This document shows positions 31,234 through 38,643 of a stretch of DNA of 64,000 nt, piece after piece. Each line of letters opens with the position of its first letter. The first letter of the stretch is position 1. Location of the stretch: NCBI RefSeq assembly GCF_014648895.1, contig NZ_BMRZ01000007.1, positions 62,001 to 126,000 of the forward strand, in the 5' to 3' direction. The notes below the pieces were generated by a model. The model had not been told where the DNA came from, ran no database searches, and saw nothing but the letters and a program-made list of their open reading frames with translations. Source of the DNA: Streptomyces tanashiensis (GTDB lineage Bacteria > Actinomycetota > Actinomycetes > Streptomycetales > Streptomycetaceae). A program made the position numbers and the translations under genes.

Positions 31234-32338
31234 CCTGCTGTTGATCGCCCTGTACGCCTTGCTCGGGGCGGGCGCCGCCGGCCTTATGGGAGCCGTGGCG
31301 CTGCGGCTCCTGAGGCACCGGAGCGTCGCGGTGTCCCTCGCCGTCGTCGCTGCCGTCGCCGTGTCCGCGATGCTCGCCGGGACGCTCGCGGTGGCGTGGG
31401 CGATGTTCCTGTCGTCCCACGACCTGGCCGTGGTGACCATGGTCGTCGCGATGGCGGCCGTCGTGTCGCTGGCCACCGCGCTGCTCCTGGGCCGCCAGGT
31501 CGTCCGGCGATGCCGGGAACTCGTCGGAGCGGCCCGCAGCTTCGGGGAGCAGGGCACGTTCACCCCACCGCTCGTACCCGCCCCCGCCGAATTCGAGGCG
31601 CTGAGCCGCGAGCTCGCCCTCACCAGCGAACGGCTGGCCGCCTCCCGCGAACGCGAGCGCGCCCTGGAGACCTCGCGGCGCGAGCTCGTGGCCTGGATCT
31701 CGCACGACCTGCGCACCCCACTGGCCGGGTTGCGCGCCATGTCGGAGGCGCTGGAGGACGGCATGGCGGCCGATCCCGCCCGCTACCACCGCCAGATGCG
31801 CACGGAGGTCGACCGCCTCAACTCCATGGTCGGCGACCTCTTCGAGCTCTCCCGCATCCACGCGGGCGCGCTGACCCTCAGCCCCACCCGGATGTCCCTC
31901 TACGATCTCGTCGGAGACGCCCTGGCCGGCGCCGACGCCCTCGCACGAGAACACGGCGTGCGCCTCGCGGGCGAGAACGTCGCACCGCTCCCGGTGGAGG
32001 TGGACGGCAAGGAGATGACCCGAGTCCTCTCCAACCTCCTCGTGAACGCCATCCACCACACCCCCGCCGACGGTACGGTCGCGATCGCGGCCGAACGCCG
32101 CGCGGACTCCGTGGTCCTCTCGGTCACCGACGCCTGCGGAGGCATCCCCGAGGAAGACCTCCCGCGCGTCTTCGACACCGGCTGGCGCGGCACCCCGGCG
32201 CGCACTCCACCCTCGGGGGCTGGCCTCGGCCTGGCGATCGTCCGGGGCATCGTCGAGGCACACGCCGGCCGGGCCGACGTCCGCAACGTCTCCGGCGGCT
32301 GCCGCTTCGAACTGACCCTGCCGGTACCGGTGGGGTAG
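31226..32338 (+). CDS. Sensor histidine kinase
   Basis: The 370-residue kinase has three N-terminal helices (~5-25, 32-60 and 66-90) with very short loops, so it has almost no outer sensor domain and may sense the membrane itself. A HAMP-like linker follows (~92-145). The H box is VAWISHDLRTPLAGLRAM (His ~159). The N box is LSNLLVNAIHHTP (~268), with G boxes VTDACGGIPEEDLPRVF and GAGLGLAIVRGIVEAH. It is the cognate kinase of the overlapping response regulator. Confidence 0.92.
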   Translation: MRDLLLIALYALLGAGAAGLMGAVALRLLRHRSVAVSLAVVAAVAVSAMLAGTLAVAWAMFLSSHDLAVVTMVVAMAAVVSLATALLLGRQVVRRCRELVGAARSFGEQGTFTPPLVPAPAEFEALSRELALTSERLAASRERERALETSRRELVAWISHDLRTPLAGLRAMSEALEDGMAADPARYHRQMRTEVDRLNSMVGDLFELSRIHAGALTLSPTRMSLYDLVGDALAGADALAREHGVRLAGENVAPLPVEVDGKEMTRVLSNLLVNAIHHTPADGTVAIAAERRADSVVLSVTDACGGIPEEDLPRVFDTGWRGTPARTPPSGAGLGLAIVRGIVEAHAGRADVRNVSGGCRFELTLPVPVG

Positions 32339-32367
32339 GCGGTGTCCCAGGTCAGCCCACTGCTGCC

Positions 32368-33396
32368 CTACGGCTGCCGGGCGAGCCCGGCCTCCCGCGC
32401 GGCCGGGCCTTCCGTGCCGCCCGCGAGTTCGGCCATCCCGTCGGCGAACGACACCGTCGGGCGCCATCCCAGCTCGCGGCGCAGCCGCCCCGAGTCGGCG
32501 GTGATGTGCCGGACGTCGCCCAGCCGGTACTCGCCGGTCACGACCGGGGACGGCCCCGCGCACGCGGCGGCCAGCGCCTCGGCCATGTCGCCGACGGTCC
32601 GTGGATCGCCGCTGCCGACGTTGTACGCGGCGAAGCCCGGCCCAGCGGCCAGCGCCTCCAGCGCCGTCGCGTTGGCCGAGGCCACGTCCCGTACGTGGAC
32701 GAAGTCCCGCCGCTGACCACCGTCCTCGAAGACGCGCGGCGATTCGCCGCGCGCGAGCGCGGACCGGAACAGGGCGGCCACGCCCGCGTACGGGGTGTCG
32801 CGGGGCATCCCCAGGCCGTAGACGTTGTGGTAGCGCAGCGCGATCACGCGTCCGTCGACCGCCCGGGCCCACGAGGACGCGAGGTGTTCCTGCGCCAGCT
32901 TGGTGGTGGCGTAGACGTTCCGGGGGTCCATCGGCGCGTCCTCCGCGACCAGACCGGGGGCAAGGTCGGCACCGCAGTCCGGACAACGCGGCTCGAACCG
33001 ACCCCCCTTCAGATCGGCCTCGGCCCGCGGACCGGGCCGGACCACGCCGTGCGCGGCACACTCGTACCGCCCCTCGCCGTAGACGACCATCGACCCGGCG
33101 AGCAGCAGCCGCCGCACGCCGGCATCCGCCATCTGGGCCAGCAGGACCGCCGTACCGAGGTCATTGACCGACACGTAGCCGGGTGCGTCCCCGAAGTCCT
33201 TGCCCAGGCCCACCTTGGCCGCCTGGTGACAGACCGCGTCGACCCCGGCCAAGGCGTCCAGCACCGCCTTCGGGTCCCGTACGTCCCGCCCGTCCATCGT
33301 CATGTCGAACACCACAGGGTCGTGCCCGCGTCCGATCAGCTCGGCGACGACGTGCGAGCCGATGAAGCCCGCTCCTCCAGTCACAAGTACGCGCAT
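32368..33396 (-). CDS. NAD-dependent epimerase/dehydratase (extended SDR)
   Basis: The 342-residue protein has the N-terminal VLVTGGAGFIGSHVVAELIG (GGxGxxG), a Ser in LLAGSMVVYGEG, and the catalytic YxxxK in NVYATTKLAQEHL, then ALRYHNVYG and the DFVHVRDVASA motif of UDP-sugar epimerases. An insert (~130-160) carries a CPDC pair and an upstream Cys-His (ECAAHG), which suggests a small zinc-binding or structural insert uncommon in GalE-type enzymes. It is convergent with the two-component system and likely supplies a sugar nucleotide to the neighbouring GT2. Confidence 0.88.
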   Translation of the reverse strand: MRVLVTGGAGFIGSHVVAELIGRGHDPVVFDMTMDGRDVRDPKAVLDALAGVDAVCHQAAKVGLGKDFGDAPGYVSVNDLGTAVLLAQMADAGVRRLLLAGSMVVYGEGRYECAAHGVVRPGPRAEADLKGGRFEPRCPDCGADLAPGLVAEDAPMDPRNVYATTKLAQEHLASSWARAVDGRVIALRYHNVYGLGMPRDTPYAGVAALFRSALARGESPRVFEDGGQRRDFVHVRDVASANATALEALAAGPGFAAYNVGSGDPRTVGDMAEALAAACAGPSPVVTGEYRLGDVRHITADSGRLRRELGWRPTVSFADGMAELAGGTEGPAAREAGLARQP

Positions 33397-33450
33397 GCCC
33401 CGAAGCTATGCCGCCCCGGTCCCGGTGAGGTGCCCGACGGGCCGCGCGTC

Positions 33451-33472
33451 ACGGATCCGTAAGAGGATCCTC
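33451..33472. promoter_or_regulatory. Two adjacent palindromes upstream of the epimerase
   Basis: ACGGATCCGT (33451-33460) and GAGGATCCTC (33463-33472) are both perfect 10-bp palindromes sharing GGATCC, with centres 12 bp apart. OmpR-type regulators bind repeats spaced by about one helical turn, so this may be a site for the neighbouring response regulator, controlling the epimerase that starts 55 bp away. The regulator assignment is inference. Confidence 0.45.
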
Positions 33473-33700
33473 AGCCCCGTCAGTTCAGCAGCACAGGACG
33501 CGCACGGACCCGGGGTGCACGACGCGGGTGCGGGACATGAAGTCCGGGAACCCGGGTGGGACGAGAAGAGCGCGTGGCGCCATCCGGTGCGGCCCGCGCC
33601 TGATCTGCATCGCCGGCGACTTCGATCACCCTCGGTTACTATGCTCACTTCATGCCGGAAGCCGGCAGCAAGGGGCGCGGCACCATCGACGGGTCTGCTG

Positions 33701-33749
33701 GGGGAGCGGGGAGACCGGCTCACCGGCCGAAACTCCCCGGATTCTCCCC
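33701..33749 (+). promoter_or_regulatory. Nested hairpin in the leader of the HipA-like gene
   Basis: Three nested helices are possible: GGGGAG (33701-33706) with CTCCCC (33744-33749), GGGGAG (33708-33713) with CTCCCC (33733-33738), and CCGG (33715-33718) with CCGG (33723-33726). The structure lies 80 nt before the GTG start, past a likely -10 box, and could act as an attenuator or RNA stabiliser. Confidence 0.4.
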
Positions 33750-33829
33750 GGCACCGGTGATTCCTGCCTCTACGCCCCGGAGAAGTCGTCCGTAGATTGT
33801 AAGGCTGAAGAGATGGGTGGCCTGGGAAA

Positions 33830-34675
33830 GTGTTGGAAGAGGTCGTAGCGACCCGCTATGTCACGCCTTTGCGTGAGGGCGGTTCGCTCCCCGGGATCGT
33901 CGAGGCCGACGATCTCGGCACTTATGTTATGAAATTCACCGGTGCCGGCCAGGGCCGCAAGACCCTGGTCGCCGAGGTCATCTGCGGGCAGCTGGCCCGC
34001 AGGCTCGGTCTGCGGGTGCCCGAGCTCGTCACCATCCAGCTCGACCCGGTCATCGGGCTCTCCGAACCCGACCAGGAGGTGCAGGAGCTGCTCAAGGCGA
34101 GCGGCGGGCTCAACCTGGGCATGGACTTCCTGCCGGGCTCGCTGGGCTTCGACCCGCTCGCGTACGAGGTCGACCCCCAGGAGGCCGGCAGGGTCGTCTG
34201 GTTCGACGCGGTGATCAACAACGTCGACCGGTCCTGGCGCAACCCGAACATGCTCGTGTGGCACGGCGACCTGTGGCTCATCGACCACGGCGCCACCATG
34301 ATCTGGCACCACAACTGGCCGGGCGCCCAGGCCTCCGCCGCGAAGCCGTACGACGCCTCCGACCACGCGCTCGCTCCCTTCGCCCCGGACATCGCCGCCG
34401 CGGCCGCCGAGCTCGCTCCGCTGGTCACCCGCGAGCTCCTGGAGGAGGTCGCCGCCGACGTCCCCGACGAGTGGCTCGTCGACGAGCCCGGCTTCGACAG
34501 CACGGACGAGGTGCGCGCCGCCTACGTCGCGGCGCTGCTGCCGCGCGCCGCCACCATCCACGAGCGGATCACGCTCGGGCCCCGCAGCGAGAGCCGCCCG
34601 CAGCAGCCGCCCGGCTGGCTCGCCGACCGCCTCGCGCCCCGGACGCACCCCACCGAGAAGGACAGCACGACGTGA
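33830..34675 (+). CDS. HipA-like kinase-fold protein
   Basis: GTG 33830 starts a 281-residue protein. It keeps the kinase elements of the HipA/PI3K-like fold: an ATP-binding Lys in TYVMKFTG (K35), the catalytic loop INNVDRSWRNPN (D133, N138) and the metal-binding DHG in LWLIDHGATM (D152). It lacks a separate HipA N-terminal subdomain and there is no HipB-like antitoxin beside it, so it is probably not a classical toxin-antitoxin pair. It overlaps the DUF3037 gene by GTGA, an association repeated widely in bacteria. Substrate unknown. Confidence 0.8.
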   Translation: MLEEVVATRYVTPLREGGSLPGIVEADDLGTYVMKFTGAGQGRKTLVAEVICGQLARRLGLRVPELVTIQLDPVIGLSEPDQEVQELLKASGGLNLGMDFLPGSLGFDPLAYEVDPQEAGRVVWFDAVINNVDRSWRNPNMLVWHGDLWLIDHGATMIWHHNWPGAQASAAKPYDASDHALAPFAPDIAAAAAELAPLVTRELLEEVAADVPDEWLVDEPGFDSTDEVRAAYVAALLPRAATIHERITLGPRSESRPQQPPGWLADRLAPRTHPTEKDSTT

Positions 34676-35055
34676 CCGACCGCGATGTCTTCGAGTACGC
34701 GCTGCTGCGCGTCGTCCCGCGAGTGGAGCGCGGCGAGTGCTTCAACGCGGGAGTGGTCGTCTACTGCCGCGCCCGGTCCTTCGTCGCCGCGCGGACGCAT
34801 CTGGACGAGGCCAAGCTGACGGTGCTCGACCCGGCGGCCGACGTGACCGGCGTACGGGCCGCGCTGCGTGCCGTCGAGGGGGTCTGCCTGGGCGGTGACG
34901 CGGCGGGCCAGGCCGCGCGCGACGACGCGGGGCGGCGCTTCCGCTGGCTGATCGCGCCGCGCTCCACGGTGGTGCAGCCGGGGCCCGTGCACACGGGTCT
35001 GACGGCCGACCCCGAGGCCGAGGTGGAGCGGCTGCTCGACCTTCTCGTCCGGTAG
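34672..35055 (+). CDS. DUF3037 protein coupled to the HipA-like kinase
   Basis: The GTG overlaps the kinase stop by GTGA. The 127-residue protein begins DVFEYALLRVVPRVERGECF and continues NAGVVVYCRARSF, the conserved start of DUF3037 proteins. A helical middle follows, with CLGGDAAGQAARDDAGRRF. DUF3037 is usually found next to HipA-like kinases and may be a partner or substrate. The stop codon lies inside the first unit of an 11-bp tandem repeat, so recent repeat growth may have altered the C-terminus. Confidence 0.82.
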   Translation: MTDRDVFEYALLRVVPRVERGECFNAGVVVYCRARSFVAARTHLDEAKLTVLDPAADVTGVRAALRAVEGVCLGGDAAGQAARDDAGRRFRWLIAPRSTVVQPGPVHTGLTADPEAEVERLLDLLVR

Positions 35056-35110
35056 TCGTCCGGTGCTCGTCCCGTAGTCGTCCGGTAGCCGTCCGGTACT
35101 CGTCCGGTAG
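35045..35110. repeat. Six-unit 11-bp tandem repeat at the DUF3037 gene end
   Basis: The unit TCGTCCGGTAG occurs six times in 66 bp with zero to three changes per unit. The first unit supplies the last codons and TAG stop of the DUF3037 gene, and the rest is intergenic. The 11-bp period is not a multiple of three, so copy-number change inside the gene would shift its frame, while change after the stop is harmless. Confidence 0.85.
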
Positions 35111-35131
35111 GAGCAAGGGGAGTGACCTGGT

Positions 35132-35205
35132 GCACCCGGTGTGCCGTTGACACCGGGTGCCAGGGCTTCTAGCGTCTCGTCTGCGGACGATACTAAGCGG
35201 TCGCT
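35132..35205 (+). promoter_or_regulatory. Housekeeping promoter overlapped by inverted repeats, upstream of fabG-like gene
   Basis: TTGACA (35147-35152) and TAGCGT (35170-35175) with a 17-nt spacer form a near-consensus sigma-70-type promoter. The -35 sits in a perfect inverted repeat: GCACCCGGTGT (35132-35142) and ACACCGGGTGC (35150-35160). Downstream of the -10, AGCGGTCGCT (35196-35205) is a second palindrome of the type bound by TetR-family regulators. Repression of the reductase operon is plausible. The first repeat might instead terminate the upstream operon. Confidence 0.7.
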
Positions 35206-35278
35206 CATGTGCGGGACGCAGGAGCGGCGACCGGTTCGGCCGCGACCAGGGACGATCCAAGGGCGAGGAGAACCAAGC

Positions 35279-36040
35279 ATGTCCACCACCGAGCAGCGCG
35301 TAGCCGTCGTCACGGGTGCCGCACGGGGCATCGGCGCGGCCACCGCGCTCCGCCTGGCGGCCGAGGGCCGCGCCGTCGCCGTACTCGACCTCGACGAGGC
35401 GGCCTGCAAGGACACCGTCGAGAAGATCACCGCCGCGGGCGGCACCGCTCTCGCCGTCGGCTGCGACGTCTCGGACAGCGCGCAGGTGGAGGCCGCCGTC
35501 GCGCGGGTCGCCGCCGAGCTCGGCGCGCCGACGATCCTCGTCAACAACGCGGGTGTGCTCCGCGACAACCTGCTCTTCAAGATGTCCGAGTCCGACTGGG
35601 ACATCGTCATGAACGTCCACCTCAAGGGCGCCTTCCTGATGGCCAAGGCCGTCCAGAAGCACATGGTGGACGCGGGCTTCGGCCGGATCGTCTCCCTCTC
35701 CTCCTCCTCGGCGCTCGGCAACCGCGGCCAGGCCAACTACTCGGCCGTCAAGGCGGGTCTCCAGGGCCTCACCAAGACCCTCGCCAAGGAGCTCGGCAAG
35801 TTCGGCGTCACCGCCAACGCCGTCGCCCCGGGCTTCATCGTCACCGAGATGACCGCGCAGACCGCCGAGCGCGTCGGCATGGGCTTCGAGGAGTTCCAGG
35901 CGGCCGCCGCCTCCATGATCCCGGTGCAGCGGGTCGGCCGCCCCGAGGACGTCGCCAACGCGATCGCCTTCTTCACGGGCGACGACGCCGGCTTTGTCTC
36001 CGGCCAGGTCATGTACGTGGCCGGCGGCCCGCTCAACTGA
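35279..36040 (+). CDS. FabG-like short-chain dehydrogenase (3-oxoacyl-ACP reductase type)
   Basis: ATG 35279 follows GGAG by 8 nt. The 253-residue SDR has the cofactor motif VVTGAARGIG (10-19), NNAG (89-92), the catalytic Ser in SLSSSSALG (~141), Tyr154 and Lys158 in NYSAVKAG, and PGFIVTEMT after strand 6. The pattern is closest to FabG/PhaB-type 3-oxoacyl reductases using NADPH. It is followed by a second SDR after 28 nt, so the two form an operon in lipid or small-ketone reduction. A precise substrate is not shown. Confidence 0.88.
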   Translation: MSTTEQRVAVVTGAARGIGAATALRLAAEGRAVAVLDLDEAACKDTVEKITAAGGTALAVGCDVSDSAQVEAAVARVAAELGAPTILVNNAGVLRDNLLFKMSESDWDIVMNVHLKGAFLMAKAVQKHMVDAGFGRIVSLSSSSALGNRGQANYSAVKAGLQGLTKTLAKELGKFGVTANAVAPGFIVTEMTAQTAERVGMGFEEFQAAAASMIPVQRVGRPEDVANAIAFFTGDDAGFVSGQVMYVAGGPLN

Positions 36041-36068
36041 CGTCCGGCAGCGAGAGGAGGAGACGCGC

Positions 36069-36836
36069 ATGAGCGCTCAGGAACGGCCGGAGCTGTCCGG
36101 CAAGGTCGCCCTCGTCACCGGAGCCAGCCGGGGCATCGGCTACGGCATCGCCGAGGCGCTGGTCGCCCGCGGCGACCGGGTCGTCATCACCGGGCGGGGC
36201 GAGGAGGCACTCAAGGAGGCCGTCGAGCGGCTCGGGGCCGACCGGGCCATCGGTGTCCCCGGCAAGGCGCACGACGAGGCCCACCAGGCCGCCGCCGTCG
36301 AGGCGGCGATGGACGGCTTCGGCCGGGTGGACTTCCTGATCAACAACGCCGGTACGAACCCGGTCTTCGGCCCCATCGCCGACCTGGACCTCGGGGTGGC
36401 CCGCAAGGTCTTCGAGACCAACGTGGTCTCCGCGCTCGGCTTCGCCCAGCGGACCTGGCACGCCTGGCAGAAGGAGCACGGCGGGGCGATCGTGAACATC
36501 GCCTCGGTCGCCGGCGTCTCGGCCTCGCCCTTCATCGGCGCATACGGAATCAGCAAGGCCGCGATGATCAATCTGACCATCCAGCTGGCCCATGAATTCG
36601 CCCCGCTCGTGCGGGTCAACGCGATCGCTCCGGCCGTCGTGAAGACGAAATTCGCGCAGGCGCTCTACGAGGGCCGTGAGGCGGAGGCGGCCGCCGCCTA
36701 TCCGCTCGGCCGGCTCGGCGAGCCCGAGGACATCGGCGGCGCGGCCGCCTTCCTGACCTCGTCCCAGTCGGAGTGGATCACCGGCCAGACGCTGGTCGTC
36801 GACGGCGGGATTTTCCTGAACGCCGGAGTCGGGTGA
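36069..36836 (+). CDS. Short-chain dehydrogenase/reductase
   Basis: This 255-residue classical SDR has LVTGASRGIGYGIAEAL (15-31), NNAG (92-95), Ser146 in NIASVAGVSA, and Tyr159/Lys163 in AYGISKAAM. PAVVKTKFAQALYEG follows strand 6, and ITGQTLVVDGG is near the C-terminus. It lies 28 nt after the first reductase with a GAGGAG ribosome site. It probably acts on a related substrate. A hairpin terminator follows. Confidence 0.88.
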   Translation: MSAQERPELSGKVALVTGASRGIGYGIAEALVARGDRVVITGRGEEALKEAVERLGADRAIGVPGKAHDEAHQAAAVEAAMDGFGRVDFLINNAGTNPVFGPIADLDLGVARKVFETNVVSALGFAQRTWHAWQKEHGGAIVNIASVAGVSASPFIGAYGISKAAMINLTIQLAHEFAPLVRVNAIAPAVVKTKFAQALYEGREAEAAAAYPLGRLGEPEDIGGAAAFLTSSQSEWITGQTLVVDGGIFLNAGVG

Positions 36837-36844
36837 CCGATAAT

Positions 36845-36870
36845 CGGACACTTTCCGGATTTCGTGTCCG
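36845..36870 (+). terminator. Hairpin after the SDR operon
   Basis: CGGACAC (36845-36851) pairs with GTGTCCG (36864-36870) around a 12-nt loop, just after the SDR stop. There is no U-run, as is usual in Streptomyces. Confidence 0.55.
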
Positions 36871-36923
36871 GATTGGGCCCGGTTATACGTCGAATGCCTC
36901 AAGTGCCCCGTCGGGCTCGAACA

Positions 36924-36951
36924 TTGACCTGACGGGGTGCTGCGGTATCGT
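36924..36951 (+). promoter_or_regulatory. Promoter of the solute-binding lipoprotein gene
   Basis: TTGACC (36924-36929) and TATCGT (36946-36951) with a 16-nt spacer form a good housekeeping-type promoter 34 nt before the start codon. Confidence 0.6.
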
Positions 36952-36984
36952 CGGCCGACCCCTGGCTGAACGAGGAGCGTGCAC

Positions 36985-38562
36985 GTGTTCAACCGGACCA
37001 GTCTGCAGGCCGCTGCAGCCCTTGTGTCCATATCCCTGGTAACCGGATGCGGTGTCTTCTCGGACAGCGAATCCGCCGGGGATCAGAGAATCGTCATCGG
37101 TACGACGAGTTCTCCCACCACGCTTGATCCGGCCGCCGCCTGGGACAATTCCTGGGAGCTCTTCCGGAATGTCTTCCAGACCCTGGTCGCTTTCCCCACG
37201 GGCAGCACCACCCCGCAGTCGGACGCCGCCGACTGCAAGTTCACCGACACCTCCAGCCGGGTCTTCGAGTGCAAGCTCGTGGAGGGCCTCACGTTCTCCA
37301 ACGGGCACAAGCTGGACGCCGAGGCCGTGAAGTACTCGATCGAGCGCATCCGCACGATCAACCACAAGGGCGGCCCCAACGGGATGCTCGGCTCGCTCGA
37401 CAAGATCGACACCGTCGGCGACCGCACCGTCGTCTTCCGGCTGAACAAGTCGGACGCCACCTTCCCGTTCGTCCTGGCCACCCCCGCCATGTCGCTGGTG
37501 GACCCGGCCGAGTACCCGGCCGACAAGCTCCGCAAGGACGGCAAGATCATGGGCTCCGGCCCGTACGTCCTCGACTCGTACACCGAGCGCGAGAAGGCGG
37601 AGCTGACCAAGAACCCGACCTACAAGGGCTTCGCCGACCGTAAGAACGGCGGAGTCACCATCCGGTACTTCGACGACTCCGAGGCGATGGTCGCCGCGCT
37701 CCGGAAGGACGAGATCGACGCCACCTACCGCGGCCTCACCGCCGACGAGGTCGTCGCCCTCCAGGAGGACAAGCCCGAGAACAAGGGCCTCCAGATCGTC
37801 GAGTCGACCGGCGCCGACATCCGCTACCTGGTCTTCAACACCCAGGACGAGTCCGTCGCCAAGCTCCCCGTCCGCAAGGCCATCGCCCAGCTCGTCGACC
37901 GCGACGAACTGGTCAGCAAGGTCTACCAGGGCACCGCCGAGCCCCTGTACTCCATGGTGCCCAAGGGGATCGCCGCCCACACCACCAAGTTCTTCGACCG
38001 CTTCGGCACGCCCAGCAAGGAGAAGGCGGAGCGCATCCTCCGCAAGGGCGGCATCACCGAGACCGTCGAGCTGGACTTCTGGTACACCACCGACCGGTAC
38101 GGCTCCTCGACGGCCGCCGAGTTCGCCGAGCTCAAGCGGCAGCTGGAGGAGTCCGGCCTCTTCAAGGTCACCCTGCACGGCAAGCCGTGGAAGGAGTTCC
38201 AGGCGGGCTACCAGAAGGGCGAGTACCCGGTCTTCGGCCGCGGCTGGTTCCCCGACTTCCCGGACCCGGACAACTTCGTCGCCCCCTTCGTGGGCAAGGA
38301 GAACGTCCTGGGCACGCCCTACGAGAGCTCCCGGATCACCAACGAACTGCTGCCGAAGTCCCGCCGCGAGAGCGACCGCGGGACCGTCACGGACGAGTTC
38401 GTGGAGGCTCAGGAGATCATGGTCGGGGACGTCCGGCTGCTGCCCCTGTGGCAGGGCAAGCTGTACATCGCGGCCGGCGAGGACATCGGCGGCGGAGAGC
38501 GCGCCCTCGACCCGCAGACCGTCATGCAGGTGTGGGAGCTGAGCCGCCGGGCCAGCTGGTAG
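36985..38562 (+). CDS. Family-5 ABC transporter solute-binding lipoprotein (peptide/oligosaccharide type)
   Basis: I choose GTG 36985, 7 nt after GAGGAG; GTG 36979 is too close to that site. The 525-residue product has a lipoprotein signal with lipobox LVTGC (Cys ~22). The SBP_bac_5 body follows: IVIGTTSSPTTLDPAAAWDN near the N-terminus, GLTFSNGHKLDAEAVKYSIE and RRESDRG near the C-terminus. It should bind peptides or similar solutes outside the cell. No permease or ATPase gene is adjacent, so it is an orphan binding protein or serves a transporter elsewhere. A strong terminator follows. Confidence 0.9.
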   Translation: MFNRTSLQAAAALVSISLVTGCGVFSDSESAGDQRIVIGTTSSPTTLDPAAAWDNSWELFRNVFQTLVAFPTGSTTPQSDAADCKFTDTSSRVFECKLVEGLTFSNGHKLDAEAVKYSIERIRTINHKGGPNGMLGSLDKIDTVGDRTVVFRLNKSDATFPFVLATPAMSLVDPAEYPADKLRKDGKIMGSGPYVLDSYTEREKAELTKNPTYKGFADRKNGGVTIRYFDDSEAMVAALRKDEIDATYRGLTADEVVALQEDKPENKGLQIVESTGADIRYLVFNTQDESVAKLPVRKAIAQLVDRDELVSKVYQGTAEPLYSMVPKGIAAHTTKFFDRFGTPSKEKAERILRKGGITETVELDFWYTTDRYGSSTAAEFAELKRQLEESGLFKVTLHGKPWKEFQAGYQKGEYPVFGRGWFPDFPDPDNFVAPFVGKENVLGTPYESSRITNELLPKSRRESDRGTVTDEFVEAQEIMVGDVRLLPLWQGKLYIAAGEDIGGGERALDPQTVMQVWELSRRASW

Positions 38563-38571
38563 CAGACCTGA

Positions 38572-38594
38572 GGGGGCCACTGTCAGTGGCCCCC
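38572..38594 (+). terminator. Terminator hairpin after the solute-binding protein gene
   Basis: GGGGGCCAC (38572-38580) pairs perfectly with GTGGCCCCC (38586-38594) around TGTCA. It closes the solute-binding gene before the ung promoter. Confidence 0.8.
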
Positions 38595-38643
38595 TATAGG
38601 TTCTCGGACGGAGTAACAGGAACGTCCACCGGAGGTTGTGACC

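Larger units (their letters stand above)
33397..33829. other. Intergenic region with twin palindromes and a nested hairpin
   Basis: This 433-nt gap lies between divergent genes. It contains paired palindromes at 33451-33472 near the epimerase start. A TATGCT -10-like box lies at about 33638-33643, and a nested GC-rich hairpin at 33701-33749 sits in the leader of the HipA-like gene. No convincing small gene is seen. Confidence 0.45.

Noticed and set aside
33830..35055. HipA/HipB toxin-antitoxin system
   Set aside because: No HTH antitoxin is encoded beside the kinase; the partner is DUF3037. Only the kinase fold is shared with HipA.
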